Assembly (NCBI GenBank): GCA_020344755.1
Contig: CP070829.1
Location: forward strand, 1,060,658-1,108,670
From: Gemmatimonadales bacterium
Lineage (GTDB): Bacteria > Gemmatimonadota > Gemmatimonadetes > Longimicrobiales > Gaopeijiaceae
Direction of reading: 5' to 3'
Length of the DNA stretch: 48,013 nucleotides
The notes beneath the pieces were generated by a model. That model made no database searches. It saw only the letters and a program-made list of their open reading frames with translations, and was not told the DNA's origin. How positions within the stretch are numbered: the first letter of the stretch is position 1; each line of letters opens with the position of its first letter. Below are positions 42,104 to 48,013 of the stretch, in pieces. Both the position numbers and the translations under genes were made by a program.

Positions 42104-43933
42104 ATGATCTCCCTTTCCGCGGTCGATATCGCAGTCTTCGGTCTCTTTGTCGCCACCGTCATCGGACTCGGCCTCTCCAAGAGCCGGAACGAGAAGGACA
42201 GCGAGTCCTATTTCCTGGCCGGCCGCGGATTGAAGTGGTGGCTCATCGGATTCTCCCTCATTGCCGCGAACATCTCCACGGAGCAGTTCGTGGGAATGTC
42301 GGGACAGGCGGCGGACTACGTGGGCCTGGCGATCGCGAGCTACGAGTGGATGGCGGCCATCACCCTCATCGTGGTGGCCTTCTTCTTCCTGCCCAAATTC
42401 CTGAAGAGCGGGGTGTACACCGCGCCGGAGTTCCTTCGCGTGCGGTTCAACGAGTCGGCGCGCCTGATCATGGCCGTCTTCACCATGATCATGTACGTAG
42501 GCGTGACCATCTCCGCGGTGATCTACTCCGGAGCCCTCACCCTGAGCACCCTCTTCCCGGCAGTGGGCTTGGTACCCGCGGCCTGGATCATTGGGGTCAT
42601 CGCCGCCGTCTACGTGGTGAGCGGCGGATTGAAGGCCGTGGCGTGGGCCGATCTTCTCCAGGGCTCGGCGCTGATCCTGGCAGGGGGCGTGATCCTGATC
42701 CTGGCGCTCAAGGCGCTCGGGGCGACCCCCGTGTCGGAACTGGCCTTTACCGCTGCCGCCTCGGGAGTCGCGGACGATGCCGGCGGGTGGACGAAGCTCA
42801 TGGAGTTGAACTCCGACAAGCTCCACATGGCGCTCCCCTCCTGGGACCTGGTGCTGCCCTGGACGGCGCTGGCGGTGGGCCTCTGGATCCCGAACTTCTA
42901 CTACTGGGGCCTGAACCAGTACATCATCCAGCGCACTCTCGGGGCCCATTCCCTGGCCGAGGGCCAGCGGGGCACGGTCTTCGCGGCAGCCCTCAAGCTG
43001 CTCATCCCCTTCGTGATCGTCTTCCCGGGAATCGCCGCCTTCAACCTCTTCAGCGACGAGATGGCTTCCGAGGCGGCTCGGGATCCCCAGATCACAGCTG
43101 GGAACGAGGCGGCATGGGTTCGCTTTCAGGATCTCCAGGACAACCTGGCCGCGCCGCCGGTAATCTTCGACTACGACGGCGCATGGGCCGAGGCCAATCC
43201 GGAGCGGGTCGCGGCGCTGGATACCCACAACGACCGGATCGAAGCCGAGGCGGGGCTCAACGTCGAGCACGTCCGCATGGTGGGGTACAAGTACGACACG
43301 GCCCTTCCCCTTCTCATCGGGCGGCTGGTCCCGGCGGGGGTGGGGCTGCAGGGGTTCATCCTGGCGGCGCTTCTGGGGGCGGTGGTGAGCTCCCTGGCCT
43401 CGATGTTGAACGCGGCCTCCACGATCTTCACCATGGACCTGTGGCGCAGGTACTTCCACCGCGGCTCCTCGGAGAAGGAGCTGGTGGTGACCGGCCGAAC
43501 CACGGTGGCCATCTTCGCGGCAATCGGCTGCCTGGTGGCACCCCTCCTGGGCAATCCGCGCTTCGGCGGAATCTTCACCTTCATCCAGGAATTCCAGGGC
43601 TTCATTTCCCCGGGCATCCTGGCGGTGTTCCTCTTCGGGTTCTTCGTCAAGAAGGCCAACCGCTGGGCTGGCGCGGTGGGGCTCCTGGTGTGCCCGGTGG
43701 TCTTTGGCGTCCTGAAGGCGGCCATCCCCAGCATAGCCTTCCTGGACCGCATGGCCATCGCATTCTTCATCGTGTTGGCCATCCTGACCCTCATGACGCT
43801 GGTGCGGCCCAAGACGGACGAAGACATGCTGGAGAAGGCCCCGAGCATCGAGCTGGTTCCGGCTCCGGGCGCCAAGCTGGCCGGCGGGCTGGTGGTGGTG
43901 GCCACGCTGACACTCTACGCCATCTTCTGGTAG
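42104..43933 (+). CDS. Sodium:solute symporter (SSS family)
   Basis: This 609-residue inner-membrane transporter has about 14 transmembrane helices. The SSS core is recognisable: SESYFLAGRGLKWWLIGFSL, AANISTEQFVGMSG, ASYEWMAAITLIVVAFFFLP, and GVYTAPEFLRVRF. It resembles the SGLT-like branch, which imports sugars, inositol or sialic acid with Na+. The insert around residues 320-400 (SEAARDPQITAGNEAAWVRF) is long and polar. The gene is followed by a permease and an amidohydrolase, so the three may form one uptake and degradation unit. Substrate unknown. Confidence 0.93.
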   Translation: MISLSAVDIAVFGLFVATVIGLGLSKSRNEKDSESYFLAGRGLKWWLIGFSLIAANISTEQFVGMSGQAADYVGLAIASYEWMAAITLIVVAFFFLPKFLKSGVYTAPEFLRVRFNESARLIMAVFTMIMYVGVTISAVIYSGALTLSTLFPAVGLVPAAWIIGVIAAVYVVSGGLKAVAWADLLQGSALILAGGVILILALKALGATPVSELAFTAAASGVADDAGGWTKLMELNSDKLHMALPSWDLVLPWTALAVGLWIPNFYYWGLNQYIIQRTLGAHSLAEGQRGTVFAAALKLLIPFVIVFPGIAAFNLFSDEMASEAARDPQITAGNEAAWVRFQDLQDNLAAPPVIFDYDGAWAEANPERVAALDTHNDRIEAEAGLNVEHVRMVGYKYDTALPLLIGRLVPAGVGLQGFILAALLGAVVSSLASMLNAASTIFTMDLWRRYFHRGSSEKELVVTGRTTVAIFAAIGCLVAPLLGNPRFGGIFTFIQEFQGFISPGILAVFLFGFFVKKANRWAGAVGLLVCPVVFGVLKAAIPSIAFLDRMAIAFFIVLAILTLMTLVRPKTDEDMLEKAPSIELVPAPGAKLAGGLVVVATLTLYAIFW

Positions 43934-44000
43934 GTCTTCGACTTATGCGGTCCGGGAGAGGGGGGCACGGCTCATCGACTCGATCCGGGCCCTCAGGTCC

Positions 44001-45362
44001 GTGACCTCCCTGGACCGAGCCATCCGGCTTCCCCACGCCACCGCCATGGTGGTGGGGACCATCATCGGCGCGTCCATCTTCGTTCAACCATCGGAGATCA
44101 CGGGCCGGGTCCCGACGGTGGGTGGGATCTTCGCCGTCTGGATCGTGTGCGGCGTCTTGACCCTCTTCGGTGCCCTGGTCGCGGCGGAGCTGGCCTCGTG
44201 CTTTCCGGAGTCGGGAGGGGTCTACGCCTTTCTTCGTGAGGCCTTCGGCCCGTGGCTCGGCTTCTTGTGGGGATGGGCGATGTTCTGGACGATGCACTCC
44301 GGGATCATCGCGGCCATCTCGACGGTTTTCGCTCGGTATGTGGGGTACTTCGTCTCGTTGGGCGAGTGGGAGATGAAAGGGGTGGCGATGATCGCCGTGC
44401 TCCTCCTCTCGGCGGTGAACTATCGTGGAGTCCGCCATGGCAGCGTCCTGCAGACCGCGTTCACCGCCGGAAAACTGCTGGCCATCGTGGCCATCATCGC
44501 CCTGGGGCTCGCGTTCGGCGGTGAGGCGCACGCCATTGCAGGTGCGGCCCCGGTGGCGCCCTTGGTGGAGGTGGGCTCCGGAAGCGCACCGTGGGACCTC
44601 GGGGACTTCGCGCTCGCCCTGGTGGCGGGGCTGTTCGCGTTCGGCGGGTGGCACATGGTGACGTACAATGCCGAGGAGACGCACGACCCCCGGCGGACGG
44701 TCCCCCGTGCGCTGCTGGTGGGGACCCTCGTGGTGACGGGATGCTACGTGGCCCTGAACGCGGTCTACCTCTACGTCCTTCCCCTGGAAGTCGTGGCCAG
44801 CTCGGAGCGAGTGGCGGCGGACGCGGCGGACGCCGTCTTCGGCCAGGGTGGAGGGGCGCTCATGTCCGGCCTGGTCGTCTTCTCCACCTTCGGCGCGGTG
44901 AGTGGGATCATCCTTGCGGGGCCTCGGGTGTACTTCGCCATGGCCAGGGACGGGCTGCTGTTCCCCTGGGTGGGGAAGGTCCACCCCCGATTCCACACCC
45001 CCCATCGTGCCATCGCGCTCCAGGCTGGGTGGACGTGTGTCCTCATCGCCACCGGCAGCTACCGAGCCCTCTTCACCCGGGTCATCTACACGGAGTGGAT
45101 CTTCTTCGGTCTGATGGCCCTTGGGCTCATCCTGCTCCGACGACGACCGGACGTCCGGCGGGACTACTCCGTGTGGGGGTATCCCCTGGTGCCCCTGCTC
45201 TTCGCGGCCTCGGCCTTCGCCATCGTGGCCAACCAGGTCGTGGCCCAGCCGAAGGACAGCATCCTGGGCCTCGGCCTGGTCCTGGCGGGGCTCCCGGTCT
45301 ATCTCCTCTGGGCTCGCCGGGGTGCCCTTCGACCCACTGCCAACCCTGTAACACCACCATGA
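44001..45362 (+). CDS. APC-superfamily amino acid permease
   Basis: This 453-residue, twelve-helix permease begins at GTG 44001. LPHATAMVVGTIIGASIFVQ holds the helix-1 unwound GxG(A/S) substrate site. ELASCFPESGGVYAFLREAF is the conserved helix 2-3 region, and AFGGWHMVTYNAEETHDPRR marks helix 6 and the following loop of LAT-like members. It probably exchanges or imports amino acids. Its stop overlaps the start of the amidohydrolase (ATGA), which suggests that the two act on the same compound. It follows the symporter by 67 bases. Confidence 0.93.
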   Translation: MTSLDRAIRLPHATAMVVGTIIGASIFVQPSEITGRVPTVGGIFAVWIVCGVLTLFGALVAAELASCFPESGGVYAFLREAFGPWLGFLWGWAMFWTMHSGIIAAISTVFARYVGYFVSLGEWEMKGVAMIAVLLLSAVNYRGVRHGSVLQTAFTAGKLLAIVAIIALGLAFGGEAHAIAGAAPVAPLVEVGSGSAPWDLGDFALALVAGLFAFGGWHMVTYNAEETHDPRRTVPRALLVGTLVVTGCYVALNAVYLYVLPLEVVASSERVAADAADAVFGQGGGALMSGLVVFSTFGAVSGIILAGPRVYFAMARDGLLFPWVGKVHPRFHTPHRAIALQAGWTCVLIATGSYRALFTRVIYTEWIFFGLMALGLILLRRRPDVRRDYSVWGYPLVPLLFAASAFAIVANQVVAQPKDSILGLGLVLAGLPVYLLWARRGALRPTANPVTPP

Positions 45363-46339
45363 TCATCGACTTCCACAACCACTATTTCCCACCTCGGTAC
45401 CTGGAAACCATCCGGACCGGTGGAAGCGCCTTCCGCGTGACGGAAGATGCCGAAGGCAACCCCGTGCTTCACTCGCCGGGAGACTACAACGTCCTGGTAC
45501 CGGGTCACCGTGACCTGTCGCACCGGGCCCGGGTGCTGGACCAGGCCGGCGTGGACCGGCAAGTGCTCACCTTCACCGCGCCGGGCACGAGCATCGAGAC
45601 GCCGGAGCGCGCCGTGGAGTTGGCCCGGATCATCAATGACGCGTTCGCCGCGGACGTGGACGCGTGGAGCGGACGCTTCACTGCCCTGGGGCATCTCCCC
45701 ATGAATGCTCCGGATGCCGCCGCCGAGGAGGCCACGCGGGTCGTAGGGGAGCTGGGGCTTCCGGGGGTGATGCTTCTCTCCAATGCCAGCGGGGTCCCCC
45801 TCTCCGACGACCGGTTCTTGCCCGTCTTCGACGCTCTCCACAGGGCCCGGGCCGTCGTCTACATCCACCCCACCTACCCCGTCGGAGTGGAGGTGATGGA
45901 AAAGTACATGCTCATGCCCATGGTGGGCTTCCTCATGGACACGACGCTGGCGGCGGCCTCCCTGGTGTATGCGGGGGTCGTGGAGCGCTTCCCGGACATC
46001 ACCTGGGTCCTGGGCCACCTGGGTGGAGCGGTGCCTTACCTGGCCGAGCGGTTCGATCGGGGATTCGAGGCGTATCCCGAGTGCCGGGAACGATGCACGG
46101 TGCCACCCAGCGAGCAGATGCGGGCCTTCTACTACGACACGGTCAACTTCGACCCACGATGCCTGGCGCTGGCAAAGGACTTCGCCGGCGCGGACCATCT
46201 GGTGGCGGGCTCCGACTACCCCCACATGATCGGAAGCCTGGAGAAGATGAAGGCCAGCATCGACGCAATGGATCTCACCGACCAGGAGCGGGCAGGGGTG
46301 AAGGGTGGCAACGCCGCGAGGATCCTGAGGTTGGACTGA
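45359..46339 (+). CDS. ACMSD-like amidohydrolase (amidohydrolase 2 family)
   Basis: This 326-residue TIM-barrel metallo-enzyme belongs to the amidohydrolase-related family that includes ACMSD and other nonoxidative decarboxylases. IIDFHNHYFPP gives the His6-x-His8 pair, VVYIHPTYPV a further His, VLGHLGGAVPYLAERFDRG a His and barrel loop, and HLVAGSDYPHMIG the metal Asp. Its ATG overlaps the permease stop, so translation is coupled. Decarboxylation or hydrolysis of an aromatic or amino-acid derivative imported by the permease is likely. The exact substrate is unknown. Confidence 0.9.
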   Translation: MIIDFHNHYFPPRYLETIRTGGSAFRVTEDAEGNPVLHSPGDYNVLVPGHRDLSHRARVLDQAGVDRQVLTFTAPGTSIETPERAVELARIINDAFAADVDAWSGRFTALGHLPMNAPDAAAEEATRVVGELGLPGVMLLSNASGVPLSDDRFLPVFDALHRARAVVYIHPTYPVGVEVMEKYMLMPMVGFLMDTTLAAASLVYAGVVERFPDITWVLGHLGGAVPYLAERFDRGFEAYPECRERCTVPPSEQMRAFYYDTVNFDPRCLALAKDFAGADHLVAGSDYPHMIGSLEKMKASIDAMDLTDQERAGVKGGNAARILRLD

Positions 46340-46443
46340 GGCGCCCGGTCACGCCCGATCGCGCGGTCGCGGGGTGACGAACAGGGGGAGGGTCGGGAGA
46401 TCACGGATGGAGGGACGTCCCGGGATCTCTGCTCCCTTTCGGA

Positions 46444-47424
46444 TCACTCCGTCCCGAAGGCGAAGACCGTCTCATGCTCCCACTCCGCTCCAGGGTCGAG
46501 GCGGGTGGAGGGGAAGTGGGGGTGGTTGGGCGAGTCCGGAAGAAACTGGGCCTCCAGGCAGAACCCTTCTCGCCCGTGGTACCCGTCGGGCCCCCGCCCA
46601 GACGTCCCCGCATCGAAGTCGGGGGTGTAGAACTGGATTCCCGGCAGGGTCGTGGCCACGGTGAGAGTTCGCCCAGTCACGGGCTCCACCACCCAGGCGC
46701 ACTCCTGAGGATCGTTGGCCCGGGTTTGCCACCGATCCACGAGGAAGCAGTGGTCGTAGGAGGGACGGTCCCTGAAGAGGGCCTTGCCCTCCCGGAAGTC
46801 CCAGGCGGTTCCGTCCACGGCCCTCAGCTCACCCGTGGGGATGGCGCCCTCGCCCAGGGGCAGATATCGGCGGGCCGCCAGCCGCAGCCGGTGCTCCCCC
46901 ACTTCTCCTCGCCCGGCCAGATTGAAGTAGGCGTGGTTGGTGAGGCTCAGGTGGGTCGGTGCGTCCGTGGATCCGCGGAATAGAATTCGAAGTCGGTTGT
47001 CCGCCTCCAGCCGGTAGGTCACCGAAACATCCACATTGCCGGGATATCCCTGGTCTCCTGCTGGAGAGTGAAGGCTGAAGGCAACCTCCGGGAGACCGTC
47101 CGCGGTCCGGACGAGCCCGTCCGTGGCCCAGGGGCGGTGGCTGAAGCCCGACGGGCCCCCGTGGAGGTGATGGTCGCCCAGATTCGGATGCAGGCGAAAC
47201 TCCCCTCCGTCGAGCCGAAGCCGACCTTGACCGATCCGGCCGGCGTACCGGCCCACGGTCGTCCCGAAGTAGTTCGGGTTGTCGAGGTACGCCTCTCGGG
47301 TGTCGAAGCCGAGGAGGACCTCCCCGGATTCGCCGTGCCGGTCTGGGACCCGGATGGACGCGAGGGAGGCACCCACATCGCACACGCGGACCACCATTCC
47401 CGCATCGTTCTGGAGGGCGAGCAT
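46444..47424 (-). CDS. galM: Aldose 1-epimerase (galactose mutarotase)
   Basis: This 326-residue beta-sandwich enzyme interconverts alpha and beta anomers of galactose or glucose. The family markers are clear: YFGTTVGRYAGRIGQGRLRL, HHLHGGPSGFSHRPW with the catalytic His, THLSLTNHAYFNLAGRG with the second His, PTGELRAVDGTAWDFRE and YDHCFLVDR, with a terminal Glu in EGFCLEAQFLPDSPNH. No signal peptide is present. It may process sugars released by the GH2 enzyme, though it lies 7 kb away. Only ten bases separate it from the VWA gene upstream on its strand, so they may be co-transcribed. Confidence 0.95.
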   Translation of the reverse strand: MLALQNDAGMVVRVCDVGASLASIRVPDRHGESGEVLLGFDTREAYLDNPNYFGTTVGRYAGRIGQGRLRLDGGEFRLHPNLGDHHLHGGPSGFSHRPWATDGLVRTADGLPEVAFSLHSPAGDQGYPGNVDVSVTYRLEADNRLRILFRGSTDAPTHLSLTNHAYFNLAGRGEVGEHRLRLAARRYLPLGEGAIPTGELRAVDGTAWDFREGKALFRDRPSYDHCFLVDRWQTRANDPQECAWVVEPVTGRTLTVATTLPGIQFYTPDFDAGTSGRGPDGYHGREGFCLEAQFLPDSPNHPHFPSTRLDPGAEWEHETVFAFGTE

Positions 47425-47434
47425 GGCCGGCCCG

Positions 47435-48013
47435 CTAGCCCACCCGTTTCCGCTTCTGTTTCATGAAGTCCATCATGATGTACTGGCCCAGCGTCATGGT
47501 GCTGGTGAAGTAGGCCTTCCCCCGCGCGATCTCCGAGACCTTCTTCACGAACTGCACCAGGTAGGGGTCCCGGGCCAGCATGAAGGTGTTGATGAGGACC
47601 CCCGCCTTGCGGCACGCCGCCGTCTCCTGGAAGGTCCGACGCAGGATGAAGGCGTCCAGGCCTCCGGAGTTCGTGTAGACCCGGCCGTCGGGAAGGGTGA
47701 CGGCGCTGGGCTTCCCGTCGGTGATCATGATGATCTGCCGCATGTCCTGCTTCTGCGCCATGAGGATGCGGCGCGCGAGCTCGAACCCCTCGGCGGTGTT
47801 GGTGTGGAAGGGTCCCACCTGGGCCTTGGCCAGCTGAGAGAGGGGAATCTCCTGGGCCCGGTCCCCGAAGGTGACGACACGCAGCGTATCGCCGGGAAAC
47901 TGGGTCCGGATCAGGTGGGAGAGGGCCAGGGCGACGCGTTTCGCCGGGGTGAAGCGGTCCTCGCCGTAGAGCACCATGGAGTGGGAGATGTCCAGCATGA
48001 GGACGGTGGCGCA
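47435..48013 (-). CDS. VWA-domain protein (5' end beyond window)
   Basis: This partial von Willebrand factor A domain protein is cut by the right edge; 192 codons are visible. The MIDAS metal site is complete: LMLDISHSM (DxSxS), HTNTAEGF (Thr) and MITDGKPSA (Asp). The frame reads on past Met 47998 to the edge ([10 protein letters not shown]), so this is not the start. The C terminus has a basic end (KQKRKRVG). Related bacterial proteins often act with MoxR-type AAA ATPases, which would lie outside the window. No partner can be seen. Confidence 0.9.
   Translation of the reverse strand, partial: CATVLMLDISHSMVLYGEDRFTPAKRVALALSHLIRTQFPGDTLRVVTFGDRAQEIPLSQLAKAQVGPFHTNTAEGFELARRILMAQKQDMRQIIMITDGKPSAVTLPDGRVYTNSGGLDAFILRRTFQETAACRKAGVLINTFMLARDPYLVQFVKKVSEIARGKAYFTSTMTLGQYIMMDFMKQKRKRVG

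Noticed and set aside
41738..43459. 573-codon frame antisense to the symporter
   Set aside because: Its C-terminal part shadows the TfoX-like protein in another frame and the rest is low-complexity.
46348..46377. Inverted repeat GTCAC...GTGAC as terminator between amidohydrolase and epimerase genes
   Set aside because: Only five terminal pairs are clean, with mismatches inside; too weak to list.

Overview
This is a very GC-rich bacterial chromosome segment with strong G/C third-position bias, many GTG and TTG starts and many predicted lipoproteins. Gene content points to an aerobic Gram-negative-type organism: a caa3-type cytochrome oxidase, a Wza-like exporter, a Wzc-like tyrosine autokinase, an RCC1-type lipoprotein and a lipoprotein-type M19 dipeptidase. 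From general gene-content resemblance I suspect Gemmatimonadota or a neighbouring deep lineage. This is an inference; no rRNA, tRNA or ribosomal marker lies in the window. I see no phage, transposase, CRISPR array or tRNA.

Left housekeeping block (about 1-12.5 kb): a CrtC-like hypothetical, an M19 dipeptidase lipoprotein, an SRPBCC protein divergent from a class V aminotransferase, a DUF192 lipoprotein divergent from a Trm112/YcaR-like protein, then a four-gene oxidase operon (subunits II with fused cytochrome c, I, III, IV). This operon ends in a perfect 15-bp hairpin. An RCC1-type seven-repeat lipoprotein and an MscS-family channel follow, converging on two more hairpins.

Polysaccharide and phosphonate block (about 12.6-40.1 kb): a secreted multidomain GH5-like glycosidase, a Wza-like export lipoprotein, a Wzy/WaaL-like polymerase or ligase, a polysaccharide deacetylase and a GT4 glycosyltransferase. 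Next comes a 2-hydroxyacid dehydrogenase, divergent from a compact phosphonate operon at 21.36-29.37 kb. That operon holds a PEP mutase fused to a nucleotidyltransferase, phosphonopyruvate decarboxylase, 2-aminoethylphosphonate (AEP) transaminase, a second nucleotidyltransferase, an ATP-grasp ligase and a large composite protein with a C-terminal methyltransferase. A Big2/GHL15-like surface lipoprotein, a WbaP-like priming transferase, a Wzc-like BY-kinase with a GYPG-repeat N terminus, a secreted GH2 glycosidase and a FemAB/GNAT-type acyltransferase complete the block. Read together, these suggest an exopolysaccharide decorated with AEP or a derivative: PEP to phosphonopyruvate to phosphonoacetaldehyde to AEP to CMP-AEP, then transfer to the glycan. 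No LicD-type transferase is visible, so the composite protein and the ATP-grasp enzyme are the candidates for new chemistry.

Right block (about 40.2-48 kb): a secreted alpha/beta hydrolase, a doubtful small membrane protein, a TfoX N-terminal-domain protein, a sodium:solute symporter, an APC permease translationally coupled to an ACMSD-like amidohydrolase, aldose 1-epimerase, and a VWA-domain protein cut by the right edge.
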